DNA from: Methanolobus sp.
Lineage (GTDB): Archaea > Halobacteriota > Methanosarcinia > Methanosarcinales > Methanosarcinaceae
DNA: 36,370 bases
Direction: 5' to 3'
NCBI GenBank assembly: GCA_029762595.1
Contig: JARVGJ010000023.1
Coordinates: 1-36,370, forward strand
The translations under genes were made by a program, and so were the position numbers. Position 1 is the first letter of the stretch. Each line of letters begins with the position of its first letter. The notes under the pieces are model-generated. The model was not told where the DNA came from and made no database searches. It saw only the letters and a list, made by a program, of their open reading frames with translations. Shown in pieces: positions 17,474 through 25,737 of this stretch.

Positions 17474-17779
17474 TGATCTGATGTTGTTCTAATAGTGGTC
17501 TGATGTTTTTTTAATACTGTTTTAATACATTTTGATACTGTACTTATGTTGTTCTGATGCTGCATTCGCAGAATGGGTTCATGAATTCGGTTCATGAAGT
17601 CTATGCTGTCTTTTTGTGAAAGGGATCAGAAACAATAGATATGTTGTTTAAGGCTACGGTCCTGTTGTGCAGTGATGATGGACTGCGCCACCTGCAGCGG
17701 GGTGGTTTTCTGTCTTTGCGATATGAGGACCTGGATTCGTTTTTCATCCATATGGATCTTCCTGTTTTCAAAAGAGGGG

Positions 17780-19153
17780 TCATTCGCCCCCTCCACCCAC
17801 TATTATCGTTGCGGTGGCAGATGATTCTCCGGCGGTGGCGGTGACCAGGTATGTGCCTGTTTGCGAGCCGGGTACAGGGGATACGGCAACGGTGCCGTCC
17901 TCAGCTGTCATGGAGCTGGATATCACCCCTTCGGGAGAGATGGACATTTTTACAAAGGCGTTTGCAGCAGGATTGCCGTCCATGTCGGTGACGTTGAAGA
18001 TGATGGGTTGCTGGAGGGGAATACCTCCGAAGGCTTCCTGGCTGTCGCCTGAGAACACTGTTATCATGTAGGTGGTCCCTGCACCGGCGGGCAAAAGCAG
18101 GGTCACACAGGCAATATAGCTTAGTATTATCAATATTGCTGAATGCTTGAATCCATGCTTTATCTCGCCCTCTGTTATCTGGCCGATGATGAGCCCCCCG
18201 AACAGGGCGTTCAGTATGATCATGTGGAAGAAGCCACGTTCAAAATCGATGTCTGACAGGCCTGAGCCACCCAGCATTTCCATGCCCACACCCTGTATAA
18301 GGGGGAGGAGGGAGGTGGAGAGGATATATGTGAGCATTATGATGATACCCTGGGCAAGGTAGAAGATGACGATGTACTGCTTCAGGTTCGCCTCTTTTTC
18401 CCTCTGGATGTTTATTACCGACCTCATGTCCTCGGATGTGCGAAAGAGCAGGTCTGCAACGTTACCGCCCGTGTAGGCGGCTTGGACCACCACGTCGATA
18501 TACCTGGCAACAAGACGGCTCTTCATGGAAGCGGACATCCTGTGCATGGATTCCTCAAAGGATTTGCCAAGTACCATTGAAGAGGCTGCATCCTGGGCAT
18601 TGCTGCTTATGACACCCAGATTCGTCTTTGAGAGGTTAATGAAACCTTTTACAGGATCGATACCTCCTCTCATGAGTTCTGATAGTTTGTAGAGGAACTC
18701 ACTGAAGGCTACTTCCCTTTTCTGCAGGAGCCTTTTCTGGAGGAATGAATCTATTGAGTAGGGGATGATAGCCAAAAGTACGGCAAAGACCATAATGTGG
18801 TCCAGATCGTCCTTGGGCTTTTCTTTTGAAGTTTCAGGTTCGGCTTCCTCAGCTTCGGCCTCCACGACCTCTCCTCTTTCTGCTGCCTCTGCCACCTCCA
18901 TTTCTGCTACCAGGGCTTCATATGCGGCTTTCTTTGCAGCGGCTTCATCGTTCACAGATTCTCCACTGCCTGTGGGATCATCGGTCACAAAGGTATGGCC
19001 GGCCATGACAGCCATGACCAGTATCATCAGTGCGATAAATACAGGAATACCCAGTGTCAGGTACTCGCGCTTGATATCGTAACGCAAGGTCAGTATCTGG
19101 AAATAACGCTGTAATATCATGCGGTATTTTGTGATATTCGTGGCAAGGTTCAT
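17780..19153 (-). CDS. TadC/FlaJ-like pilus platform protein with C-terminal Ig-like domain
   Basis: About 457 residues from Met at 19153 (ATGA overlap with the upstream stop; AAGGAG at good spacing; the open frame to 19180 is ignored). Order: TM1 (about 35-52), a long acidic, helix-prone loop (about 60-118, rich in Glu/Ala), TM2, the type II secretion F domain (about 145-250, with FLYKLSELMRGGIDPVKGF), further TM helices to about 355, and an extracytoplasmic Ig-like/invasin-like domain (about 375-452, VTDMDGNPAANAFVKMSI, then AEDGTVAV). T2SF proteins anchor the assembly ATPase. The Ig-like tail is not part of the standard fold and could contact pilins or the S-layer. Confidence 0.85.
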   Translation of the reverse strand: MNLATNITKYRMILQRYFQILTLRYDIKREYLTLGIPVFIALMILVMAVMAGHTFVTDDPTGSGESVNDEAAAKKAAYEALVAEMEVAEAAERGEVVEAEAEEAEPETSKEKPKDDLDHIMVFAVLLAIIPYSIDSFLQKRLLQKREVAFSEFLYKLSELMRGGIDPVKGFINLSKTNLGVISSNAQDAASSMVLGKSFEESMHRMSASMKSRLVARYIDVVVQAAYTGGNVADLLFRTSEDMRSVINIQREKEANLKQYIVIFYLAQGIIIMLTYILSTSLLPLIQGVGMEMLGGSGLSDIDFERGFFHMIILNALFGGLIIGQITEGEIKHGFKHSAILIILSYIACVTLLLPAGAGTTYMITVFSGDSQEAFGGIPLQQPIIFNVTDMDGNPAANAFVKMSISPEGVISSSMTAEDGTVAVSPVPGSQTGTYLVTATAGESSATATIIVGGGGE

Positions 19154-20067
19154 AGGGTGCTCCTTGAATATTTCATCCACAATAGAAGGAGGAAGACGAT
19201 GTTAATGAAGGGAAGCATGAAGTATACGAAGAACTGGAACAGCTGTTTGGCAGTGAACGGACCCAGTTCGATACCAAGGGCACTTGCAACTACTATCATC
19301 AGTACCACAAGCACCACACTCATAACCACACCGCTCAGGTAGCCTTCACCGTAGACGCCCAGGGACTCCACGAATTCCTGCTGCATCTTCCGCCTCATGT
19401 CCATGAGCTCCCTGGACTTCATTTCAAGATAGGTGCGCAGTCCTCCGCCTGACTGCATGGAATTGGCAAGGTCTATGCATATGGCCCTGAAGGATTCCGA
19501 GGAGGTGTTACGTATGAGATTGTTCATGGCACTGACACCATCCTCCCCGAGGACATCCACGCGGTACATGACCTTTCCGAATTCCGTTGATACGTCCCCG
19601 TAATCCTCTATGGCGACCTGCCTGATGACGTCCATGGGAGAAGAGCCTCCGCTTGCAAGGATTGTCATGTAGCCCAGGGCAAAGGGCAGTTCGTGCTCTA
19701 TGTTCATGTTCTTACCGGATATCTTATTGTAGAGCATGAATGGGAAGCTGCTCACGGAAAGACCAAAAGTGAGCACGGTAAGCATGGATATGTAGACAAG
19801 AGGAGAAGCGGAATTACGGAAGAATATAAGAGAGAAGATCAGGACCACAAGCGATGCCATTGCTGCTGTTACCAGAGCAAGGGAAATGAACATACCTGGT
19901 GTGAGCACCAGATCTGCCTGGTAAAGGGATCTTGAGATGTCATTCTGGGGTTTTTTGTCTATGTACTTCCCGAATACGTAGCAGAACATCTTGTACTTCT
20001 CGATGTACTTGTTGGTGGGCTCCTCATTGAAAGCCTGGTGGATATCAGAAGCCTTTGTCCCGGCCAT
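19150..20067 (-). CDS. TadB/FlaJ-like pilus platform protein
   Basis: A 305-residue type II secretion F-family membrane protein. It has an N-terminal soluble region, two hydrophobic segments (about 55-85 and 92-112), the T2SF domain (about 120-235; HELPFALGYMTILASGGSSPMDVIRQV and ANSMQSGGGLRTYL-like segments, cited in part) and two C-terminal TM helices (about 243-267 and 275-298). Paired with the following TadC-like gene it would form the inner-membrane platform. The start lies directly after the ATPase stop (TAAATG), and the end overlaps the next gene by four bases, so the three genes form one operon. Confidence 0.88.
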   Translation of the reverse strand: MAGTKASDIHQAFNEEPTNKYIEKYKMFCYVFGKYIDKKPQNDISRSLYQADLVLTPGMFISLALVTAAMASLVVLIFSLIFFRNSASPLVYISMLTVLTFGLSVSSFPFMLYNKISGKNMNIEHELPFALGYMTILASGGSSPMDVIRQVAIEDYGDVSTEFGKVMYRVDVLGEDGVSAMNNLIRNTSSESFRAICIDLANSMQSGGGLRTYLEMKSRELMDMRRKMQQEFVESLGVYGEGYLSGVVMSVVLVVLMIVVASALGIELGPFTAKQLFQFFVYFMLPFINIVFLLLLWMKYSRSTL

Positions 20068-22293
20068 TTAATGCATCAGCTCCATAAGCTCATCCTTCTG
20101 TCTTGAGTATTTCCTGATGGCCCTGGCAACTGCTTCATATTCGTGGATACCTTCCTGTGCAAGGTTTTCCAGATACCTGGCACGCATCTCCATCTCCTGC
20201 ACAAGTTCTGCCTGCTCCACACCGAACTCTTCATAGATGTCGTCAAAGAGGGCACTTGTGCCGCTGAACTCGTATTCGTCGGTCACAGGGTTCCACCTGA
20301 ACACGGGGTTTGTTATGAGGTCTCCACGCTCCGGGTCAAGCTCGACTATCTCTACTACCCTCAGGGCACGCCTGAGGAAGTGTTCCCCGACCTTTATCAT
20401 GGAGTTGAAGATGACCATGTCCACACTGGAAAAGAGGTTACGTGGCACGTTCATGGGTTCGGATTCAACCCTGGAGAGCAGTTCATGTATGGAGCCGGCG
20501 TGTATGGTGCCCATACAGGGGTGACCCACGGAGATAGCCTGGAAAAGGGTACCTGCTTCAGCTCCACGGACCTCACCAACCACTATGTATTCCGGCCTCT
20601 GCCTCAGTGCGGCTTTGAGAAGGTCGTAGAGTTCGATGTCACCTGCGGATCTGCCACCTTCTGCGCTGCTTCCCCCAAAGCCTGCCCTTGTGATGGACTG
20701 GGTCCAGTTGGGGTGCATGAGGTTCATCTCAGCAGTATCCTCAATGGATACTATCTTGTATTCCGGGGGAATGAAGGCACCAAGGGCGTTTAGGGTGGTG
20801 GTCTTACCGGATGCAGTACCGCCGGCTGCCAGTATGGAGCGTTTGTACTCCACCATGAGCCAGAAATAGGCAAGTACTGTTGAATCGTAGGTCTTGTAGT
20901 TCATCAGGTCGATGCATGAGACAGGATTTGACTTAAAACGCCTGATAGTGAAGGTGGAGCCTCTTTTTGTGACCTCTTTTCCAAGGGTGAGGTTGGCACG
21001 GCTGCCGTCGGTGAGGGTGGCATCCCTGATGGGCTCCAGTACGGAGATGTGCCTGCCGGCTGCCTGTGCCATTCTCATGACAAAGTTGTTAAGCTCTATC
21101 TCTTCGTAGACAACGTCAGTGGCCACAGAGCCATATACCCTGTGGTTGACGTAGAGGGCAGAGTACGGACCATTGCAGGTGATGTCCTCAAGGTAAGGAT
21201 CCTTCATGAGCAGGTCCATCCTGTCAAAGCCCATGTACTTTTTGTGGAGGTAGTAGAAGAATTTGTCTTTCTGGCTGTCGCTGAGCTTAAGCCGGTAGAT
21301 GTCCACTATAAGGTTGAACCTGTCCCTGAGGGCATCCACGCGGTCCTCTTCTGCGACCACCAGGATCTCTGAGTGCGCCATTTTGTCAAAGGCATTCTGT
21401 ATGATGTAAAGTGCCTCCTTCTCAGTCTCACTTAAAGGAGGTTCAAGACATGTGTACTGGAGTGCATCCTCTTTAAACCCGATGTGCACATACTGGCACC
21501 CCGGGGTCACTTCATAGGTTATATCCACTTCCTTCTGTGGAACTCCGGGAGCAGGAACAGACAGTTCTCCAACAACAAACTCCAGCTCTTGGATAGTTTC
21601 AGGTTTTGGGGTTATTATCTGTTCTATCTTTTCCAAAAGCGAAGAATATGCCTTTTTTGAATTCTCATGTCCCTGCGTATCCCCGGAAGTGGTATCATCG
21701 TTATCCGTTATTTCCTGTATTTTCTGTACTTCCTGTACTTCCGCAATTCCCGGACTGTCCTTCTTTTTCCGCCTCAGGCCAAGCCCCAGCCTGAATCCCT
21801 TTTTCCCTTTCTCCCTGTCTTTTGTTTTTCCTTTTCCTTTTTTACCTTTGCCTTTCCCCTTCCCTTTGCCTTTCTTCCCCTTACCTGCAATGTCTTCATC
21901 ACCCACTCCTTCATTGTCATCATCAAGGGATATCACATCACCCGCAATGGCATCAGGCATAGTATCAGAAATGACATCAGGGATATCGTCCGCAATAGCA
22001 TCCGCAACCTCACTATTCTTCTTCCTGCCAAATCCAGGGAACCTGCGTTTCTTCCCCACCTTACCGTTGCCGGAAAGCTCAGGAATATCCTCCACTTCAG
22101 GATCCTCCTGCCCGCCTTCCCCCTCCGTCACCTGCAAAACATCCTGAGCCTCTGCATCCTCATCAGAAGAAGCATACCCCCCTCCATACCCCGGAGAAGC
22201 CAGCTCCCCCTCATGGAACGAGCTATCATGCTCAAGAACGGATTCCGTGTTTGTACCAGCCATCTGTTGATAAGTAAAAGGATATGCAGACAT
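20068..22293 (-). CDS. TadA/GspE-like secretion ATPase with Lys/Gly-rich N-terminal extension
   Basis: 741 residues. The C-terminal 500 form a type II/IV secretion ATPase of archaeal type: N-terminal domain (about 290-470), Walker A GGTASGKTTT (491-500), Asp box near SIEDTAEM (516-523), Walker B region YIVVGEVRGAEA (569-580) and His box HPCMGTIHAGS (591-601). The first about 215 residues are an unusual low-complexity extension: acidic, then a run of alternating Lys and Gly (about 137-166), then acidic or polar again. It powers pilus assembly or protein export at the membrane. The start at 22293 lies a short distance after TATA-like CTATATTTTATTG (minus strand, about 22337-22325), separate from the pst genes. 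Met at residue 11 is an alternative start. Confidence 0.88.
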   Translation of the reverse strand: MSAYPFTYQQMAGTNTESVLEHDSSFHEGELASPGYGGGYASSDEDAEAQDVLQVTEGEGGQEDPEVEDIPELSGNGKVGKKRRFPGFGRKKNSEVADAIADDIPDVISDTMPDAIAGDVISLDDDNEGVGDEDIAGKGKKGKGKGKGKGKKGKGKTKDREKGKKGFRLGLGLRRKKKDSPGIAEVQEVQKIQEITDNDDTTSGDTQGHENSKKAYSSLLEKIEQIITPKPETIQELEFVVGELSVPAPGVPQKEVDITYEVTPGCQYVHIGFKEDALQYTCLEPPLSETEKEALYIIQNAFDKMAHSEILVVAEEDRVDALRDRFNLIVDIYRLKLSDSQKDKFFYYLHKKYMGFDRMDLLMKDPYLEDITCNGPYSALYVNHRVYGSVATDVVYEEIELNNFVMRMAQAAGRHISVLEPIRDATLTDGSRANLTLGKEVTKRGSTFTIRRFKSNPVSCIDLMNYKTYDSTVLAYFWLMVEYKRSILAAGGTASGKTTTLNALGAFIPPEYKIVSIEDTAEMNLMHPNWTQSITRAGFGGSSAEGGRSAGDIELYDLLKAALRQRPEYIVVGEVRGAEAGTLFQAISVGHPCMGTIHAGSIHELLSRVESEPMNVPRNLFSSVDMVIFNSMIKVGEHFLRRALRVVEIVELDPERGDLITNPVFRWNPVTDEYEFSGTSALFDDIYEEFGVEQAELVQEMEMRARYLENLAQEGIHEYEAVARAIRKYSRQKDELMELMH

Positions 22294-22324
22294 ATACTTA
22301 ATCTCAATGATTTATGTAGATGAC

Positions 22325-22337
22325 AATAAAATATAGA
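22325..22337 (-). promoter_or_regulatory. TATA-like promoter of the pilus operon
   Basis: CTATATTTTATTG on the minus strand lies 32-44 bases before the ATPase start codon. This predicts a transcript with a leader of about ten bases and a pilus operon independent of pstSCA. Confidence 0.45.
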
Positions 22338-22383
22338 GATAGGTCGGGAAATGTGTGTGGTTTGAGGGGAGTTTTGGTGGTGT

Positions 22384-22406
22384 GGGAGGGGAGGGGGGAT
22401 AGGGGG
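22384..22406 (+). other. G-quadruplex-type motif directly after pstA
   Basis: Four G-tracts (22384-22386, 22388-22391, 22393-22398, 22402-22406) separated by one to three bases fit the standard G4 pattern on the plus strand. On the pst mRNA this is a C-rich tract starting at the base after the pstA stop codon. It could block or end transcription of the pst unit or form an i-motif in DNA. Confidence 0.6.
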
Positions 22407-23300
22407 TCAGCCTATCCGGCGTTTCCATAGAAGCAGTCTTGTGGTTGCGTTTATCAGCATTACTATAACTATCAGCACAAAGGCAGCAGCAAAACCTTCT
22501 GAAGGTGAGACGAAATGAGGAAATTCATATGCATGGTACACTGTTATTGGCAGTGCAGCAACTAAGTCCTGAAAAGGATATATTTTGATTCCAAAAAGAA
22601 GTCTTTCATTTGCCAATACCTTAAATTCCGGTAAGAACTGTGTATAACCTGCAGTCAAAATAATAACTGCTGATGCTTCGGCAGCCCTTCCAATACTAAG
22701 GACGATGCCTGTTACAATTCCTGTAAGTGCATATGGTAAAGTGATCAGCCTTAATGTATCCCATCTCGTAGCTCCCATCGCATAGCTTGCTTCTTCGATA
22801 TCATGCGGAACTCTTTCGATCGCTTTTTCTGCAGCCCTTTCTATCACAGGAATAATAAGGATTGCAAGTGCAATTGAACCGGAGATCAGGGAAAAGCCAC
22901 CGGTAATGGGACGCAGATAGAATACAAGAACCAGAAGTCCGAACAATCCTATCACGATCGTGGGAGTGCCTGCAAGCACGTCTATTACAAAGCCTATCAT
23001 GCGAGCAAAATGGCTATCTTTTGCATATCGTTTTAGATATATCGCTGTGCCCACAGCAGCCGGGGTTGCCATGGCAGTAGAAAGAACAGATAAGAACACG
23101 GTTCCTACTATTGCATTTGCTATTGCTCCACCGAAACGAGGAGAATCAGACTCCGGGGTTAAAATATAGTACAGGCTCAGACTGGGCATTGCTTCAATGG
23201 TGATCTTACCCAGGATCCCAAAAAGGATTAAAACGGTGGTTATTCCGGCAAGATATGAAATAAGTTTGAATATGTGCTCATGTATCTTTCTTTTATTCAT
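22407..23300 (-). CDS. pstA: Phosphate ABC transporter permease PstA
   Basis: A 297-residue permease with six hydrophobic segments. The ABC permease EAA motif is EEASYAMGATRWDTLRLITLPYA (about 182-204), with the typical GTPTIVIGLFGLLV segment. With PstC it forms the channel for high-affinity phosphate import. Its ATG overlaps the pstC stop by four bases. The expected downstream pstB ATPase gene is absent: the stop is followed by a G/C-rich tract and then the pilus operon. Confidence 0.93.
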   Translation of the reverse strand: MNKRKIHEHIFKLISYLAGITTVLILFGILGKITIEAMPSLSLYYILTPESDSPRFGGAIANAIVGTVFLSVLSTAMATPAAVGTAIYLKRYAKDSHFARMIGFVIDVLAGTPTIVIGLFGLLVLVFYLRPITGGFSLISGSIALAILIIPVIERAAEKAIERVPHDIEEASYAMGATRWDTLRLITLPYALTGIVTGIVLSIGRAAEASAVIILTAGYTQFLPEFKVLANERLLFGIKIYPFQDLVAALPITVYHAYEFPHFVSPSEGFAAAFVLIVIVMLINATTRLLLWKRRIG

Positions 23301-24205
23301 ATCCTACCACCCAATTTCCTGGCAATGGCAACGAATACCATCTCCATGGTAAAGAGAACTGCAGCTATACCAAAAAGAGCACTTCTTGGAGTTGCCTGTT
23401 CAATATAGAACCCTGCATCATTCAGGATCTTTGATGTCATTGCATAACCCGTATCAAATATAGAAGAAGGTATGTTGAAAGAGTTGCCCAGTAACATCAC
23501 AATAGCCATTGTCTCTCCCATGGCACGCATCATGCCCAGGATCACAGCAGCAATAATCCCAGCAGATGCTGCCGGCAGAATTACTTTACTTATGGTTTCC
23601 CAATGTGTTGCCCCCAGTGCATAAGAAGCTTCCTTGTAATCGTTGGGGACAGAGCTAATGGCATCTTCTGAGAATGCGGTTATTGTAGGCAGGATCATAA
23701 CCGTAAGTATAGTGGAAGCAAGCAACAGACCTATACCAAGCTGAGGTGAAGAATCATAGAAGAAAGGAATAAAGCCCAGAGCACCGCTTATTAAAGGGTT
23801 TAGATGATCCCTGAATATGGGCGCTAACACAAAAAGGCCAAATATTCCATAGACAACGGATGGGATTCCCACAAGAAGCTCGATCATAGGACGCATGGTC
23901 GAAGCTACTGAGCGCGGTGCAAATTCCGAAAGGAATATAGCAGTAAATATACTCAGAGGAACAGCAAGAACTAAAGTAAGACCCGTCATTACAAGTGTGC
24001 CGGCCAGAAAGAGACGGACCCCATATACGTTATCAGAATAGCTCCATGTTTTTCCTGTTATAAAGCTTAGACCTTCGCTCTTTAAAACAGGATATGCAGT
24101 ATAGAACACGAATGTTATGAAGATGAGAGCCACAAGTACTGTCACAAACGTACAGGCAAAAAAGGTCATTTGAGGTAAAGAGGATTCTCTGTTTTTTGTA
24201 TTCAT
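23297..24205 (-). CDS. pstC: Phosphate ABC transporter permease PstC
   Basis: A 302-residue permease with six hydrophobic segments. EAA-loop motif YKEASYALGATHWETISKVILP (about 190-211); GIPSVVYGIFGLFVL is typical of PstC. The ATG has AAGGG eight bases upstream. It is separated from pstS by 78 bases containing a stem-loop and coupled to pstA by a four-base overlap. Confidence 0.93.
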   Translation of the reverse strand: MNTKNRESSLPQMTFFACTFVTVLVALIFITFVFYTAYPVLKSEGLSFITGKTWSYSDNVYGVRLFLAGTLVMTGLTLVLAVPLSIFTAIFLSEFAPRSVASTMRPMIELLVGIPSVVYGIFGLFVLAPIFRDHLNPLISGALGFIPFFYDSSPQLGIGLLLASTILTVMILPTITAFSEDAISSVPNDYKEASYALGATHWETISKVILPAASAGIIAAVILGMMRAMGETMAIVMLLGNSFNIPSSIFDTGYAMTSKILNDAGFYIEQATPRSALFGIAAVLFTMEMVFVAIARKLGGRI

Positions 24206-24230
24206 TTCTTAACCCTTAAAAGAATAAAAA

Positions 24231-24264
24231 GAGAGGACCCTAAAAAAAGAAGTTAAATCCTCTC
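24231..24264 (-). terminator. Stem-loop between pstS and pstC (attenuator or processing site)
   Basis: GAGAGGA (24231-24237) and TCCTCTC (24258-24264) form a seven-base-pair stem with a 20-base loop. On the minus strand it is followed by TTTTTATTCTTTT. It follows the pstS stop by about 20 bases. Such an element could give partial termination or stabilise the pstS 3' end, raising binding protein over permease. Confidence 0.55.
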
Positions 24265-24283
24265 ATTTGTGTTTATGTCAGTT

Positions 24284-25261
24284 TTAAGCTGCAATCTTCA
24301 CTGCAGAGTAGTAACCAACTTTCTCAAAGTACTCCATTGCTCCAGGAGCCATCATAAAGTCTATGAATGACTTCTGAACAGATGTTGGTTCACCCTTTAC
24401 TAACATGTTCAATGGACGGGTCAGACCTGTTGGATAGTTATCTCCATCCATATTCTTCAACTCAGCGAGTACCTTCTTCTCATCTACCTCGTAGAGTTTA
24501 CCGTCAATGATATCGAGTATTATTACACCATCTGCCTTTACAGCAAGACCGAAGTCTGCAAATCCAATTGCATTAGGAGTGCTAGCTACAGAAGCTATTA
24601 CACCTGCATTTCCATTAGATGCGACAAAATCGACACCGGCAGCACTGCCATCTGCGCCTGCATTGTCAACATCTTTATTACCAGTTGCATATTTAGCAAA
24701 AGTTTCTTCAGTTCCGGATGCATCTGCCCTCTGAACAACAGTTGTTACAGTTGAAGTATTACCCGATATTGAGCTTGTTGCGTTGTATAATGCTGTTATC
24801 TCATCCTTAGTAATAGTATCTACTGCGAATCCCTCGTGTGCTATGATAGCGATTGCGCTGCCACCTACTGTGTATTTTGTGAGACCTTTCTCGGTAAGTT
24901 CAGTCTGTGGTACGGTCTTTGATGCCTGACCGATGTCAATGACACCCATTGCAGCACCTGCAACACCAGAGCCAGAGCCGCCGCCCTGTACAGTTACCCT
25001 GATTCCTGGGTTCTGTGCCATGTATGCTTTTGCAACAAGGTCTGTTACAGGCTGTACAGTTGTGCTGCCTGCAATGAGAAGTTCAGTTGAGGCAGATGAT
25101 GCCACGCTAGCGGAATTTGCCTGGTCGGAAACGTCGCCTGAGAATGATCCTAAGATCGTACCGACTGCTGCTGCACCGGCGATTGCAACTACCACGAGGA
25201 CGAGGGTTGCAACGATGGGTGAAACACCAGCTTCGTTGTTAAAGAGTTTCTTAAAGTTCAT
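24284..25261 (-). CDS. pstS: Phosphate-binding protein PstS with prepilin-type N-terminus
   Basis: About 325 residues from Met at 25261, preceded by GGTG; the open frame to 25336 is ignored. The mature part is a PBP-like phosphate-binding protein: LLIAGSTTVQPV, GGGSGSGVAGAAMG and ADASGTEETFAKY are the phosphate-contacting loops of PstS. The N-terminus is unusual: basic MNFKKLF, then AGVSPIVATLVLVVVAIAG (about 11-29), which matches the archaeal type IV pilin class III signal rather than a Sec or lipoprotein signal. It would be membrane-anchored or pilus-incorporated after processing. It is the first gene of pstSCA. Confidence 0.9.
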   Translation of the reverse strand: MNFKKLFNNEAGVSPIVATLVLVVVAIAGAAAVGTILGSFSGDVSDQANSASVASSASTELLIAGSTTVQPVTDLVAKAYMAQNPGIRVTVQGGGSGSGVAGAAMGVIDIGQASKTVPQTELTEKGLTKYTVGGSAIAIIAHEGFAVDTITKDEITALYNATSSISGNTSTVTTVVQRADASGTEETFAKYATGNKDVDNAGADGSAAGVDFVASNGNAGVIASVASTPNAIGFADFGLAVKADGVIILDIIDGKLYEVDEKKVLAELKNMDGDNYPTGLTRPLNMLVKGEPTSVQKSFIDFMMAPGAMEYFEKVGYYSAVKIAA

Positions 25262-25339
25262 ATTTATCGTACACCAATTTTGTTTATGTTCCAATTTGTG
25301 AGCGGGTTTTAATCGCTCTGAGGCGTACATTGTCAAGAC

Positions 25340-25419
25340 GAATATATAATTGTTCTACAAGTGATGTATATAGCCCTTTTACATACATATTTTGGTAGTA
25401 TATCTATATATTTGTAAAA
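25340..25419 (-). promoter_or_regulatory. pstS promoter with upstream inverted repeat
   Basis: On the minus strand GGCTATATAC (about 25366-25375) is a good TATA box, placing the transcription start near 25345 and the leader at about 80 bases. Upstream lies an imperfect 14-base inverted repeat, TTTTACATACATAT (25377-25390) and ATATATTTGTAAAA (25406-25419), 12 of 14 positions complementary. It is a candidate phosphate-regulator site, for example for the AbrB-PhoU protein. Confidence 0.5.
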
Positions 25420-25737
25420 AATATCATAAGATATTGGTGTTAAACATAATTTGCAGTAAGTACAGAGTATATTCAGATCAGGTTTTATGCCTTATAAGTT
25501 CTAATGACAATCTGTGTAACAATAGTGCAAGAAACCTGATAGCAAGGAATATTTGAGAAGCATTAGCAGATGGATTCGAGGCATAAAGTATTGAATTTAG
25601 GCATTCAGGCATCAATCCTCTGATAAGTAAGTTCATGAAGCGAGGTGTCTTTGATCTGAGCAGGAAAAAGTTCGAGACGGTCCGGGATCCCTTCAGATCC
25701 TGTCAAAAGAATAATGAAAATAATCACTTATTCAGGA
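25420..25737. other. Intergenic, no gene recognised
   Basis: AT-rich spacer between pstS and the surface-protein gene, which both read leftward; the surface-protein gene ends at 25738. An open frame at 25635-25829 on the plus strand runs into the 3' end of that gene, lacks a ribosome-binding site and resembles no family. The region may also hold the transcription end of the surface-protein gene. Confidence 0.4.

Noticed and set aside
17311-17575. Repeated CTGATG/GATACTGT tract as a possible CRISPR array
   Set aside because: Units are short, degenerate and without regular spacers; no cas genes in the window.
21667-22323. 218-codon plus-strand ORF opposite the ATPase N-terminus
   Set aside because: It is the complement of the low-complexity Lys/Gly region, which lacks stop codons by composition.
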